64,000 bases of DNA, from the NCBI RefSeq assembly GCF_014197615.1, contig NZ_JACIFY010000008.1, positions 124,001 through 188,000 on the forward strand, given 5' to 3'. The DNA is from Rhizobium esperanzae. Lineage in GTDB: Bacteria > Pseudomonadota > Alphaproteobacteria > Rhizobiales > Rhizobiaceae. Below the pieces are notes generated by a model. It ran no database searches. It had not been told where the DNA came from and saw nothing but the letters and a program-made list of their open reading frames with translations. The position numbers and the translations under genes were made by a program. Below are positions 44,831 through 55,068 of this stretch, one piece after another. Numbering within the stretch: position 1 is the stretch's first letter; each line of letters starts with the position of its first letter.

Positions 44831-45748
44831 TTGCAAGCCACCGCCTATATCTGCCTCGTCGTCGCCACCCTCTGCTGGGGCGGCAACTCCGTCGCCGGAA
44901 AGCTTGCAATCGGGCATGTCAGCCCGATGATGCTGACCTTCCTGCGCTGGTTCCTCGCCGTCGCGCTGATCGCCCTGATCTCGGTGCCCCAGCTGAAGAA
45001 GGACTGGCCGGTGGCCCGGAAGAACCTGCCGCTGCTCCTTTGCTACGGCGCCATCGGCTATACCCTCTTCAACGCCATGCTTTACTCGGCTGTGCAATAT
45101 ACGACGGCCATCAACGTCGCCATCGAGCAGGCCGGCATTCCGATGCTGATCTTCCTGCTGAATTTCTTCTTTTTCCGCACCGGCATCTCGCTGGCGCAAT
45201 GCCTCGGATTCGGCATGACGCTGGTCGGCGTGGCGCTGACGGCAGCCCATGGCGACCTCGCCACGCTGTGGCAGTTGCAGCTCAACCGCGGCGACGGATT
45301 GATGCTGGTCGCCATCGCTGCCTATTCGTTCTACACGATCTTCCTGCGCTGGAAACCGCCGGTCGACTGGCGCACGCTGATGGCCTTCCCGGCCTTCGCC
45401 GCCATGCTGACGTCGGTGCCGCTGCTCCTCTGGGAGCTTGGCCGAGGTGCGGCGCAATGGCCGGACCAGGCTGGCTGGGGCATCACCCTCTACACGGCGA
45501 TATTCCCGTCGCTGCTGGCGCAGATCTTCTATATCAAGGGTGTCGAGGCGATCGGCGCCAACCGGGCCGGCCTCTTCATCAATCTGGTGCCGGTGTTCGG
45601 CACGCTGCTATCTGTCGCCCTGATCGGCGAGACGCTTCAGTCCTTTCACGCAATCGCGCTGGCGCTGACGCTCGGCGGCATCGCGATTGCAGAAAAGGGC
45701 CGGCCGAAAGCGTCCGCCCCGACCGTGCCGGCCTCGCCGGTGGATTAG
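44831..45748 (+). CDS. EamA/DMT-family membrane transporter
   Basis: A 305-residue drug/metabolite transporter with 10 predicted membrane helices in two EamA halves. The first half begins AYICLVVATLCWGGNSVAGKLAIGHVSPMMLTFLRW; the second has LFINLVPVFGTLLSVALIGETLQ. The start is TTG 44831 with GGAAGA upstream; no ATG fits before the first helix. Such proteins export amino acids or metabolites; the substrate is unknown. It is divergent from purA and convergent with the acetyltransferase gene. Confidence 0.9.
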   Translation: MQATAYICLVVATLCWGGNSVAGKLAIGHVSPMMLTFLRWFLAVALIALISVPQLKKDWPVARKNLPLLLCYGAIGYTLFNAMLYSAVQYTTAINVAIEQAGIPMLIFLLNFFFFRTGISLAQCLGFGMTLVGVALTAAHGDLATLWQLQLNRGDGLMLVAIAAYSFYTIFLRWKPPVDWRTLMAFPAFAAMLTSVPLLLWELGRGAAQWPDQAGWGITLYTAIFPSLLAQIFYIKGVEAIGANRAGLFINLVPVFGTLLSVALIGETLQSFHAIALALTLGGIAIAEKGRPKASAPTVPASPVD

Positions 45749-45750
45749 AA

Positions 45751-45792
45751 CAATTCCAGCAAAAATGTGCCGCAGTTTCGCGTCCGGAATTG
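45751..45792. repeat. Short rhizobial palindromic repeat at a convergent gene end
   Basis: CAATTCC (45751-45757) and GGAATTG (45786-45792) close a hairpin with an inner AGCAAAAATGTGC / GCAGTTTCGCG-like core. It resembles a repeat I know from many rhizobial intergenic regions and shares its core with the element at 58426-58533. It probably also ends both convergent transcripts. Confidence 0.6.
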
Positions 45793-45799
45793 CTCTGGA

Positions 45800-46648
45800 T
45801 TAACCGAGTTCCAGCGTCGTCACCCCGAAGACATGCTTCATTGGAATGGCCGGCGCCGGCCCGCGATACATGCGCATCGTCTCGAACACCGGTTGCAGGC
45901 CGAGGCCTTCGGCAAGCGCGACCGCCTCCTGGTTCTCCGCGGGGATATCGATGAAGATTGCAGCCCCCTTCGCCTCGGGGATCAATTCGGCAAGAAGTGC
46001 TGCGGCGCTGTCGGCGTCGTTGGCAAAAAGCGGGCCGATCTTGTAGCCCTCATAGCAGCGGCGGATCGTGCCGTAACCGCGGATCTTGCCGCTTTTGCGC
46101 ACCACTGCCGAGCGACGGCCCTTGCGGCCGGTGCACCAGGCAGCGAGGAAAGCATCCCGCGGCTGCGGAAAGATCGCCGAATCATAACGCTGCAGACCCT
46201 CGAGGCGCGAATCCAGCACCGGCTGCGCAACAAGCGTCGAAACCGGCAAGGAGGTGGCGACGCCGCCGTAGCGAATGGTGGAATAGGCGGGTTCGAAGCC
46301 GGCCTTGCGGTAGTTGTCCTGCTGTGCTGCCACACCGTCGAGGCCGATCGTACGGTCTTGCGCGCTGGCAATGCCCGCCTCCCAGATCGCCTTGCCATAA
46401 CCTTTACCGCGGAAATCGGGATGGACGATGTAGAGGCCGAGGAAAGCGAAACTCTCGCCATATTTGACGACCGAGATCGAACCGACCGGGACTTCACCCA
46501 TGGCGCCGACAAAGAATCCGGACGGATCGGCCTCGAGGAATGCAAGCGAATCGTCGAGACCCGGATTCCAGCCCTCTTGGCGCGCCCATTCGAGCACGAG
46601 TTCCAGTTCGCCGGGCCGCATCGAACGAACGGCAAATTCCGAATTCAT
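45800..46648 (-). CDS. GNAT family N-acetyltransferase (two-domain)
   Basis: A 282-residue protein with an N-terminal GNAT domain (residues 1-140) bearing the acetyl-CoA loop HPDFRGKGYGKAIWEAG, and a C-terminal domain of the acetyltransferase GNAT_2/YitH type (RKSGKIRGYGTIRRCYEGYKIGPLFANDADSAAALL). The start is ATG 46648 (MNSEFAVRSMRPGEL) with GGGAAGG 5 nt upstream; an 84-codon upstream extension is not conserved. The substrate is unknown. Confidence 0.9.
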   Translation of the reverse strand: MNSEFAVRSMRPGELELVLEWARQEGWNPGLDDSLAFLEADPSGFFVGAMGEVPVGSISVVKYGESFAFLGLYIVHPDFRGKGYGKAIWEAGIASAQDRTIGLDGVAAQQDNYRKAGFEPAYSTIRYGGVATSLPVSTLVAQPVLDSRLEGLQRYDSAIFPQPRDAFLAAWCTGRKGRRSAVVRKSGKIRGYGTIRRCYEGYKIGPLFANDADSAAALLAELIPEAKGAAIFIDIPAENQEAVALAEGLGLQPVFETMRMYRGPAPAIPMKHVFGVTTLELG

Positions 46649-46943
46649 GCGACCTTCCCAGATTGAATGTCCCGCAAGTCCATCCCGGCAACGGCAAAGC
46701 AATTGCCAGGTCCCCGGCTCCCCGATTGCAGCCGAAAATGATGAAGAACCCGCGCTCATGGTCTTGGCGACGCGTAAAGTCATTTTCGATGCAATGCAAA
46801 AGCTTCGTTTCCGCATTACCATGAAACAGGACCGTTGCAAGCTCAAGAAAATTACTTGCGCGCCGATTATCTTCCACCCGATGGGAGCAAAACGCCGCAC
46901 CGAAGAGATATCGCCCGCCCGTCTTTAAAAGTGGGGAAATATC

Positions 46944-48734
46944 TTAACCGCCAATCACGGCCTTTTGCTTTTGGTTTCCGCGCCTCGTCGATGAAAAAAG
47001 CCGGTCCATCTCGGCCGCCGGGGCGGGATAACCGAACGCATAACCCTGCAAGCCATCACAGCCGAGTTCAGCCATCACGACGGCATGGGCTTCCGTCTCG
47101 ATGCCTTCGGCGATCACCTCGACATCGAGTGCCTTGGCGATCTCCACGATCGAACCCACCACGCGCCGCTGTTCGGCGGAACTGACCACCTCGGCGATGA
47201 GCTGCCGGTCGATCTTCAGCCGCTTCGGCCGCAGCTTGACGAGACCGATGAGCGAGGCGTGGCCGGATCCGAAATCGTCGATCTCGATGTCGATGCCCAT
47301 CTGTTTGATGTCGTCGATATGATCGAGCAGCTTTTCGTCGCTGTCGTCGAGGAAAATCGTTTCGACCAGTTCGAAGACGATCACGCCGGGCGGGATATCG
47401 AGTTTCCTCAACTTGCCGAGCAATGTCGGGTCGGCAAGGCGGGACGCCGAGATATTGACGGCGATGCGCGGAACCGCAAGGCCGCGCAGCATCCAGAACA
47501 ACCGGTCTTCCAGAACGCTTTTGAGGATCGCCGCGTCGATCTCCGCCGCCAGCCCGTGCTCGTCGGCGATCTTGAGGAATACTCCCGGGGCGAGCACACC
47601 CTTCTCGGGATGTTTCCAGCGCGCCAGCGCCTCGAAGCCGATGACTTCCCGCGTCCGGGCGTCGAGTTGCACCTGATAATAAGGAACGATCTCGCCACGC
47701 TCCAGCCCGAGCTTCAGCTCTTCGACGAGGCGACGCTGGGCGCGCAGATCCTCCTGCAGCTGTCGCGTGAAGAATTCGACGCGGTTGCGGCCGAGCTTCT
47801 TGGCCTGGTAGAGCGCCAGATCGGATTCGGCAAGCAGGTTGCGCGCCCGCCGATCGCCGCTCCAGGAAACGCCGATCGAGGCGCCGGATTGCAGCATCTC
47901 CTGACCGAAGCGGATCTTTTTCCGCAGCCGGCGCTGAACGTCCTCGGTAATCAGCTTCAGCTCAGCGAGATCGCTGAAATTGATCAGCACGATGACGAAT
48001 TCGTCGCCGCCGACGCGGGCGACCATGCCGTTTGCAGGAATGGCGGCGGTGATGCGAAGGGCTGCGGCCTTGAGCACGGCGTCGCCGGCCGCATGACCGT
48101 GGCTGTCGTTGATCTGCTTGAATTGGTCGAGGTCGAGATGCAGGACGCCGAGCGTCGCAATGCTTTTGTCGGCCGGCAGCTCCGTCAGCCGCTTGTCGAG
48201 AAGGCGCCGGTTCGGCAAGCCGGTGAGATAATCGTGATCGGCGACGTGCTCGATACGGGCATTGCTCTCCTCGAGCGCCAACGCCCTCGCCTCTGCCACC
48301 ACCTTCTGCCGCGCCAGTTCCGCATTGAGAAGTACGTCGGCGGTCACATCCCATTCGGCGCCGATGAAGGAGGGCAGCCCCTCCGCATCCACGTAGAAAT
48401 GCGCGCGTGAGCGCAGATGGCGAATTTCGCCGCTCGGCAGCACGATCCGAAATTGTGAATTATAGGCGCCCCGTGTTGCAATCGCCTCATCGAAGTCGCG
48501 TTCGGCCTGCTCGCGATCGTCGGGATGGATCGCGTTCGACCAAAGCGATGCCGGCACCAGACGGAAGGTCTCCCCAGTCTCATAAAGACGATGCATCTGC
48601 GCATCCCACAAGATCCCGTCCTGCTCGATACTGTGCTCCCAGACACCGATCTGGGAGGCATCGAGAGCAAGTTCGAGCCGACGCAGAAGATCCTGAAACT
48701 CTCGTTCGGATCGTGTGGCTTTGTTCTCTGGCAC
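46944..48734 (-). CDS. PAS-GGDEF-EAL cyclic di-GMP signalling protein
   Basis: A 596-residue cytoplasmic protein. A PAS domain (residues about 15-130, ALDASQIGVWEHSIEQDGILWDAQMHRLYE) is followed by a GGDEF domain with intact VARVGGDEFVIVL and DHDYLTGLPNRRLL, then an EAL domain with GFEALARWKHPEKG, ERVETIFLDDS-like FELVETIFLDDSD and EIDDFGSGHASL. Both active sites look intact, so it may make and degrade c-di-GMP. No membrane segment; the PAS ligand is unknown. Monocistronic, 209 bp from the dehydratase operon's end. Confidence 0.95.
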   Translation of the reverse strand: MPENKATRSEREFQDLLRRLELALDASQIGVWEHSIEQDGILWDAQMHRLYETGETFRLVPASLWSNAIHPDDREQAERDFDEAIATRGAYNSQFRIVLPSGEIRHLRSRAHFYVDAEGLPSFIGAEWDVTADVLLNAELARQKVVAEARALALEESNARIEHVADHDYLTGLPNRRLLDKRLTELPADKSIATLGVLHLDLDQFKQINDSHGHAAGDAVLKAAALRITAAIPANGMVARVGGDEFVIVLINFSDLAELKLITEDVQRRLRKKIRFGQEMLQSGASIGVSWSGDRRARNLLAESDLALYQAKKLGRNRVEFFTRQLQEDLRAQRRLVEELKLGLERGEIVPYYQVQLDARTREVIGFEALARWKHPEKGVLAPGVFLKIADEHGLAAEIDAAILKSVLEDRLFWMLRGLAVPRIAVNISASRLADPTLLGKLRKLDIPPGVIVFELVETIFLDDSDEKLLDHIDDIKQMGIDIEIDDFGSGHASLIGLVKLRPKRLKIDRQLIAEVVSSAEQRRVVGSIVEIAKALDVEVIAEGIETEAHAVVMAELGCDGLQGYAFGYPAPAAEMDRLFSSTRRGNQKQKAVIGG

Positions 48735-48890
48735 GCGGTTTCAGCCTTAGCTGCTTTGCATAACTGTAATATGGTCTCAAGCCGGCATTAATGAAGCCTT
48801 GTTCCAGTGACCGAACTCGTGACGAGGTGAACTGTTCGTTACGGCTTCCTCTTTTGGATCAAAGAACTTGCAGTCTTCAGCGCCACACGA

Positions 48891-50675
48891 TCAATGGTTG
48901 TGCCGCGGCGGGTTTTTCGCGATCCGGCGAAAATCCGTCGCCCCCTCCAGCACCGCACCGTCCGACAATTGCGTGACCGAGCGGCGGTAGATCTGCTGCC
49001 ACGGCGTCGCATCGGCCGGCACCGGCGGAATACCTTCGCCCTTACGCCGCTCGATCTCGGTCTCCTCGACCAGCATGTTGCAGCGCCCCTGATTGAAGTC
49101 GATGCGGATGACATCGCCGGTGCGAAGCCAGGCGAGGCCGCCGCCGGCAGCACTTTCGGGCGAAGCGTTGAGGATCGAGGGGCTGTCGGCCGTGCCCGAT
49201 TGGCGGCCATCGCCGATCGTCGGCAGGCTGCTTATGCCGCGCTTCAGCAGGTGATCCGGCGGCTGCATGTTGACGACTTCAGCCGAACCCGGCCAGCCGA
49301 GCGGCCCGGCGCCGCGAATGACGAGGATGGTATTTTCGTCAATGCCGAGTTCAGGATCATTGACGCGCCGATGATAATCCTCCGACCCGTCAAAGACCAC
49401 CGCCCGGCCCTCGAAGACGCCTTCGCGCCCCGGCTCCTGGAGATAGCGCCGGCGGAAATCCTCCGAGACGACGCTCATTTTCATGATGGCGAAATCGAAA
49501 AGATTACCCTTGAGAACAAGGAAGCCGGCTCGCTCCTTCAACGGCTCGCCGAACGGCCGGATGACCTCGCGGTCGCGCGCTTCCTTGCCCTCCAGGTTCT
49601 CGGCCATCGTCCGGCCCGTCACGGTGCGACAGTCGCCGTCGAGCTTGCCGGCCTGCAGCAATTCCCACATGACCGCCGGCGTGCCGCCGGCGCGATGAAA
49701 GCGCTCGCCCAGATAGGCGCCCGCCGGCTGGACATTGGCCAGCAGCGGGATATCGAAGCCATGCACCTGCCAGTCGTCGGGATGAAGTTCGACGCCGGCG
49801 TGCCTGGCCATCGCAGCCAGATGCGGTTGCGCATTGGTCGAGCCGCCGATCGCCGAATTGGTGCGGATGGCATTGAGGAATGCCGCACGCGTCAGAATAT
49901 CCGACGGCTTCAGATCCTCGAAGACGATTTCGACGGCGCGCCGTCCGGTGCGATAGGCCATTTGGCCGCGCTCGCGGTAGGCAGCCGGAATGGCGCTGCA
50001 GCCGGTCAGCGACAGGCCGAGCGCTTCGGCAAGGGCGTTCATCGTCGAAGCCGTGCCCATCGTATTGCAATGACCGACGGATGGAGCCGAATCGAGCGCT
50101 GCCTGCAGGAATTCTTCCCGGTCGATCTCGCCAGCCGCATATTTCCGCCGCATCCGCCAGATCACCGTGCCGGAGCCCGCAAGCTCCCCTTCGTGCCAGC
50201 CGTCGAGCATCGGGCCGCCGGAGAGCACGATCGCCGGAATATCGACGGTCGAAGCCGCCATGATCGCCGAAGGCGTGGTCTTGTCGCAGCCGGTGGTCAG
50301 CACCACCCCGTCGAGCGGATAACCGTAGAGGATTTCGACGAGGCCGAGATAGGCGAGATTGCGGTCGAGGGCGGCCGTCGGGCGCTTGCAGTTCTCGAAG
50401 ATCGGATGGGTGGGAAATTCGATCGGAATGCCGCCGGCATCGCGAATACCGTCGCGCACGCGCTTGGCAAGCTCGACATGCACCCTGTTGCAAGGTGTCA
50501 GATCACTGCCGCTCTGGGCAATCCCGATGATCGGCTTGCCCGAGCGCAGCTCTTCGGGCGTGATGCCGTAGTTCATGAAACGCTCGAGATAGAGCGCCGC
50601 CATGTCGATGTGGTCGGGATTGTCGAACCAGTCTTGCGAACGCAGGCGCCGCTTCGGCGAATGGCTGTCCGTCAC
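48891..50675 (-). CDS. xylD: D-xylonate dehydratase (IlvD/Edd family)
   Basis: A 594-residue [2Fe-2S] or [4Fe-4S] sugar-acid dehydratase. Cluster cysteines are Cys62 (TPCNR), Cys130 (TGCDKTT) and Cys203 (GHCNTMG). The opening RSQDWFDNPDHIDMAALYLERFMNYG and the ending PRHNH closely match Caulobacter XylD as I recall it. It would convert D-xylonate to 2-keto-3-deoxy-xylonate. The start is GTG 50675, overlapping the upstream dehydrogenase stop (GTGA), so the two are translationally coupled. Other aldonates are possible substrates. Confidence 0.85.
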   Translation of the reverse strand: MTDSHSPKRRLRSQDWFDNPDHIDMAALYLERFMNYGITPEELRSGKPIIGIAQSGSDLTPCNRVHVELAKRVRDGIRDAGGIPIEFPTHPIFENCKRPTAALDRNLAYLGLVEILYGYPLDGVVLTTGCDKTTPSAIMAASTVDIPAIVLSGGPMLDGWHEGELAGSGTVIWRMRRKYAAGEIDREEFLQAALDSAPSVGHCNTMGTASTMNALAEALGLSLTGCSAIPAAYRERGQMAYRTGRRAVEIVFEDLKPSDILTRAAFLNAIRTNSAIGGSTNAQPHLAAMARHAGVELHPDDWQVHGFDIPLLANVQPAGAYLGERFHRAGGTPAVMWELLQAGKLDGDCRTVTGRTMAENLEGKEARDREVIRPFGEPLKERAGFLVLKGNLFDFAIMKMSVVSEDFRRRYLQEPGREGVFEGRAVVFDGSEDYHRRVNDPELGIDENTILVIRGAGPLGWPGSAEVVNMQPPDHLLKRGISSLPTIGDGRQSGTADSPSILNASPESAAGGGLAWLRTGDVIRIDFNQGRCNMLVEETEIERRKGEGIPPVPADATPWQQIYRRSVTQLSDGAVLEGATDFRRIAKNPPRHNH

Positions 50676-51583
50676 TGTTTTCCTCCCGGCCGGGCATTCT
50701 TCTCTTCGAGATGGAGGAGCAGGCCGCTGTGGTCCTTCTCGCCGTTGCCGTTGGCGACGAATTCACCGAATTCGGCGTGCACGGCTGCCGTCAGCGGCAG
50801 GGTCAAAGACAGGGACTTCGCCGTCTCCATGGCGGCGTTCAGATCCTTCAGCTGGTTGCTGGACGAACCGCCTGGAGTAAACTGCCGCTCGACCATGCGC
50901 TTGCCGTGGAGCTCGAGGATGCGGCTCTCGGCAAAGCCGCCGCGAATGGCGTCGCGGAAGGCCGCCGGCGAACCGCCGCCGGCCGTAATCAGCATCATCG
51001 CTTCGGCAACGGCGCCGATCGTCACTGCGACGATCTGCTGGTTGGCAAGCTTGGCAAGCTGGCCCGATCCGCTGGGGCCGACACGGGTGACACGCCCCAT
51101 CGGCGCAAAGACGTCCTGAAGCTTTTCGATCACCGTCTCGTCGCCGCCCGCCATGATCGCCAGCGTACCGGCCTCCGCTCCGACGACGCCGCCGGAAACC
51201 GGCGCATCGACATGAGCGATGCCGCGCTCAGCCAGCCGCGCCGCATGGTCACGGGCAAAATGCGGGGCGATTGAACTCATGTCGATAACGATAGCGCCGG
51301 ACGCCACCGCATCGGCCACCCCGCGGTCGAATAAAACGTTTCCGACGGCCTCGGCGTTGGTCAGCATGGTGATGACGACATCAGTGCCCGAAACGGCATC
51401 CACGGGCGTTTCCGCAAGGACCGCGCCGTTCGCTGCCAGCGCCTTGGCCTTGCCGGGATCGCGATTCCAGACGGTGACGGCAAAGCCCGCACCCAGCAGC
51501 TGGCGGGCCATCGGCGCACCCATCAGGCCGGTGCCGAGAAAGGCGATCCGCCTGCCGTCATGATCTCTGCTCGAACCTGTCAT
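50672..51583 (-). CDS. 3-hydroxyisobutyrate dehydrogenase-family reductase
   Basis: A 303-residue NAD(P)-dependent beta-hydroxyacid dehydrogenase. The Rossmann motif is FLGTGLMGAPMARQLLGAG, the substrate motif is DAPVSGGVVGAEAGTLAIMAGG, and the catalytic lysine is in GSGQLAKLANQQIV. The coupled xylonate dehydratase suggests that it reduces a small aldehyde or keto acid from pentose degradation (e.g. tartronate semialdehyde or glyoxylate type), which is inference. Confidence 0.9.
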   Translation of the reverse strand: MTGSSRDHDGRRIAFLGTGLMGAPMARQLLGAGFAVTVWNRDPGKAKALAANGAVLAETPVDAVSGTDVVITMLTNAEAVGNVLFDRGVADAVASGAIVIDMSSIAPHFARDHAARLAERGIAHVDAPVSGGVVGAEAGTLAIMAGGDETVIEKLQDVFAPMGRVTRVGPSGSGQLAKLANQQIVAVTIGAVAEAMMLITAGGGSPAAFRDAIRGGFAESRILELHGKRMVERQFTPGGSSSNQLKDLNAAMETAKSLSLTLPLTAAVHAEFGEFVANGNGEKDHSGLLLHLEEKNARPGGKQ

Positions 51584-51694
51584 TCAGTCCTCCCAACTGT
51601 TGTCCGTCTTTGATAGTCCCCTCGCCCACCGATGCAAATCGTTTTAATCGGCGGAGCGCATTTTGTCGGATGCCGAAGCATGCGCAAAACGATA

Positions 51695-51720
51695 CGGGCG
51701 AGAACCGAAGTTCCCGCCCG
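51695..51720 (-). terminator. Terminator of the RND pump operon
   Basis: CGGGCGAGAAC (51695-51705) and GTTCCCGCCCG (51710-51720) pair with one G-U around CGAA, just beyond the RND permease stop at 51751. On the minus strand it is followed by TATCGTTTTG. Confidence 0.75.
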
Positions 51721-51750
51721 ATTTACTCGACAAAGGAAGGTTGAATTCCG

Positions 51751-54700
51751 TTATTCCGCCGCGAGCCGGATGACCTCGGCCTCTTCTTCCTTGTGTTCGT
51801 CCGGCTTGTGCTGGACGAGCGGACGATTGCCCGTCAGCCGCCGCAGCAGCACGTAGAAGACAGGCGTCATGAAGATGCCGAAGAAGGTCACCCCGATCAT
51901 GCCCGAGAAGACCGCGACACCCATGGCCGCGCGCATTTCGGCGCCGGCGCCGGTGGAGACGACGAGCGGCACGACACCCATGATGAAGGCGAGCGAGGTC
52001 ATCAGGATCGGGCGAAGACGAAGGCGGCTGGCCTCGATCGCGGCCTCCCGCGGCGTCCTGCCCTCGAACTCCAGTTCGCGGGCGAATTCCACGATCAGGA
52101 TCGCGTTCTTCGCCGATAGACCGACAAGCACCACAAGACCGATCTGGGTGAAGATATTGTTGTCTCCACCGGTGAGCCAGACGCCCGTCAGCGCGGCCAG
52201 CACACCCATCGGCACAATCATGATGATCGCCAACGGCAAGGTCAGACTTTCATACTGGGCAGCCAGCACCAGGAAGACGAGCAGCAAGGCCAGAGGGAAG
52301 ACGACGACGCTCGAATTACCGGCGAGGATCTGCTGGTAGGTCAGATCCGTCCATTCGAAGTCGATGCCTGCGGGCAGCGTTTCGTGCAGGATCTTCTCGA
52401 TTGCCGCCTGCGCCTGGCCGGACGAGAAGCCCGGGGCCGGACCGCCGTTGATATCGGCGGCGAGGAAGCCGTTATAACGGTTCGCGCGCTCCGGACCGGT
52501 GCTCGGCTCCACCTTCAAAAGGGCCGACAGCGGGATCATCTCACCCGATGCCGAACGGACCTTCAACTGGCCGATATCTTCCGGCTGGGCGCGGAATTTC
52601 GCATCGGCCTGCACCCGGACGCTGTATGTGCGGCCGAAGGCGTTGAAGTCGTTGACGTAAAGCGAACCGAGATAGATCTGCAGCGTCTGGAAGACGTCGG
52701 TGACAGAAACTCCGAGCTGCTCGGCCTTGGCGCGGTCGAGATCGGCATAGAGCTGCGGCACGTTGATCTGGAAGCTGGAGAACAGGCCGGCAAGCTCAGG
52801 CGTCTGATAGGCCTTGCCGAGTACCGCCTTGGTCGCCTCGTCGAGCGCCTGATTGCCGAGGCCGGCGCGATCCTCGATCTGCAGTTTGAAGCCGCCCGTC
52901 GTGCCGAGGCCGTTGACCGGCGGCGGCGGGAACATGGCGATGAAGGCATCCTGAATGGCGCCGAATTTCTGGTTCAGCGCCATGGCAATGGCCCCGCCGG
53001 AAAGATCCGGCGTCTTGCGCTCCTCGAAGTCCTTCAGCGTCACGAAGACGATGCCGGCATTCGAAGAATTGGTGAAGCCGTTGATCGACAGGCCCGGGAA
53101 GGCGATCGCATTGGCGACACCCGGCTGGGCGAGCGCGATGTCGGTCATGCGCTTGATGACGTCTTCCGTCCGGTCGAGGCTTGCGGCGTCCGGCAATTGG
53201 GCGAAGCCGATCAGATACTGCTTGTCCTGAGAGGGCACGAAGCCGCCAGGAACCGTCGTGAACAGGCTGTAGGTCGCGCCGACCAGCGCCAGATAGATCA
53301 CCATGACGATGCTCTTGCGCGACAGCAGACCGCCGACACCCTTGCCATAGGCATTCGAGCCCGCGCCGAAGACACGGTTGAAGCCGCGGAAGAACCAGCC
53401 GAAGATCGCATCCATGAACCGCGTCAACCAGTCTTTCGGCGCGTGGTGGCCCTTCAGCAGAAGGGCGGCAAGCGCCGGAGACAGGGTGAGCGAGTTGAAG
53501 GCCGAGATGACGGTCGAGATTGCGATCGTCAGGGCGAACTGGCGATAGAATTGTCCCGACAGGCCGGAGATGAAGGCGAGCGGCACGAAGACCGCAACGA
53601 GGACCAGCGCGATCGCGACGATCGGACCGGAGACTTCCTTCATCGCCTTGTAGGTGGCAGCCCGTGGCGACAGCCCGTGCTCGATATTGCGCTCGACATT
53701 TTCGACCACCACGATCGCGTCATCGACGACGATACCGATCGCCAGCACCAGCCCGAACAGGCTAAGCGCGTTGATCGAGAAGCCGAAGACATACATGACC
53801 GCGAAGGTGCCGATGATCGAGACCGGAACCGCGATCAGCGGGATGATCGAGGCGCGCCATGTCTGCAGGAACAGGATGACGACGAGCACGACGAGCGCGA
53901 TGGCCTCGAGCAGCGTGTCGATGACCTTCTCGATCGAGGCCCGCACGAATTTCGTCGTATCGTAGACGATCTCGTATTTGACACCCTCGGGCATGGCGAG
54001 CTGCAGCTGATCCATGGTCGCGCGCACATTGTCGGCGATCTCGATCGCATTCGATCCGGGCGCCTGAAGTACGGCGACGGCGACGGCCGGCTTGCCGTCG
54101 AGCAGCGAGCGCAGCGTATAGTCGGCAGCGCCGAGCTCGATGCGGGCGACATCGCGAAGGCGGGTGATCTCGCCATTGGCGCCCGTCTTGACAATGATGC
54201 TGCCGAACTCCTCGGGCGTGCGCAGACGGCCCTGGGCATTGACGTTGAGCTGCAGATCCACACCCGGCTGGCTTGGCGATGCGCCGATGATGCCGGCGGC
54301 GGCCTGAACGTTCTGGGAGCTGATGGCATTGCTGATGTCGCTGGCGGCGAGATCATGCTCGGCAGCCTTCTGCGGGTCGATCCAGACACGCATCGAATAG
54401 TCGCCGGCGCCGAAGACCTGCACCTGACCGACGCCGGCGATGCGGGCGAGCCGATCCTTGATATTCAGCGTCGCGTAATTGCGAAGGTAGGTAATGTCGT
54501 GATTGTCGCCATCGGAGACGAGGTTGACGACCATGATGAAGTCGGGCGAGCTCTTGACCGTGGTAATCCCGAGTGCACGGACTTCCGCCGGCAGCCGAGG
54601 TTCGGCCTGGCTGACCCGGTTCTGCACGAGCTGTTGTGCCTTGTCGGCGTCGGTGCCGAGCTTGAAGGTGACGGTCACGTTGAGCACGCCGTCGGATGTT

Positions 54701-54951
54701 GCCTGGCTGGACATGTAGAGCATGCCCTCGACGCCGTTGATCTGCTCTTCGAGCGGTGTCGCCACCGTTTCGGCGATGACGGACGGGTTGGCGCCGGGAT
54801 AGGTGGCGCGCACGACGATCGATGGCGGCACGACTTCCGGATATTCGGAAATCGGCAGCGCCCGCAGGCCGATCAGGCCGGCAACCACGATGAGGACGGA
54901 TAGAACGCCGGCAAAAACCGGGCGGTCGACAAAGAATCTGGAGATGTTCAT
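51751..54951 (-). CDS. RND multidrug efflux permease (HAE1, AcrB/MexB type)
   Basis: A 1066-residue proton-driven inner-membrane pump. Starts MNISRFFVDRPVFAGVLSVLIVVAGLIGL. Proton-relay acidic pair VVDDAIVVVENVERN lies in TM4; the docking and porter domains show TYPGANPSVIAETVATPLEEQINGVEGMLYMSSQ. Full length for HAE1. With the adaptor it should export hydrophobic compounds; in rhizobia such pumps often handle plant flavonoids and antibiotics. No outer-membrane channel gene is adjacent. Confidence 0.96.
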   Translation of the reverse strand: MNISRFFVDRPVFAGVLSVLIVVAGLIGLRALPISEYPEVVPPSIVVRATYPGANPSVIAETVATPLEEQINGVEGMLYMSSQATSDGVLNVTVTFKLGTDADKAQQLVQNRVSQAEPRLPAEVRALGITTVKSSPDFIMVVNLVSDGDNHDITYLRNYATLNIKDRLARIAGVGQVQVFGAGDYSMRVWIDPQKAAEHDLAASDISNAISSQNVQAAAGIIGASPSQPGVDLQLNVNAQGRLRTPEEFGSIIVKTGANGEITRLRDVARIELGAADYTLRSLLDGKPAVAVAVLQAPGSNAIEIADNVRATMDQLQLAMPEGVKYEIVYDTTKFVRASIEKVIDTLLEAIALVVLVVILFLQTWRASIIPLIAVPVSIIGTFAVMYVFGFSINALSLFGLVLAIGIVVDDAIVVVENVERNIEHGLSPRAATYKAMKEVSGPIVAIALVLVAVFVPLAFISGLSGQFYRQFALTIAISTVISAFNSLTLSPALAALLLKGHHAPKDWLTRFMDAIFGWFFRGFNRVFGAGSNAYGKGVGGLLSRKSIVMVIYLALVGATYSLFTTVPGGFVPSQDKQYLIGFAQLPDAASLDRTEDVIKRMTDIALAQPGVANAIAFPGLSINGFTNSSNAGIVFVTLKDFEERKTPDLSGGAIAMALNQKFGAIQDAFIAMFPPPPVNGLGTTGGFKLQIEDRAGLGNQALDEATKAVLGKAYQTPELAGLFSSFQINVPQLYADLDRAKAEQLGVSVTDVFQTLQIYLGSLYVNDFNAFGRTYSVRVQADAKFRAQPEDIGQLKVRSASGEMIPLSALLKVEPSTGPERANRYNGFLAADINGGPAPGFSSGQAQAAIEKILHETLPAGIDFEWTDLTYQQILAGNSSVVVFPLALLLVFLVLAAQYESLTLPLAIIMIVPMGVLAALTGVWLTGGDNNIFTQIGLVVLVGLSAKNAILIVEFARELEFEGRTPREAAIEASRLRLRPILMTSLAFIMGVVPLVVSTGAGAEMRAAMGVAVFSGMIGVTFFGIFMTPVFYVLLRRLTGNRPLVQHKPDEHKEEEAEVIRLAAE

Positions 54952-55068
54952 ATCAAAGCCCTCTCCGGGGTGAACATGGATGCAAAATCCCTTTCCGGCG
55001 GCCTGGGAGCCGCCGGCGGGTCATATCATTTCGGGTATCAGCCCTCCCCGCTGGGGAAGAGTAAGTCC

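Noticed and set aside
48894..51119. A 741-codon plus-strand frame opposite xylD and the dehydrogenase gene
   Set aside because: Antisense shadow of two recognised enzymes; low-complexity Arg/Asp/Ala composition and no domain.
52384..54903. An 839-codon open frame on the plus strand opposite the RND pump gene
   Set aside because: It is fully antisense to a well-supported 1066-residue RND permease, rich in Arg, Asp and His as expected from reversed GC-rich codons, and matches no family.
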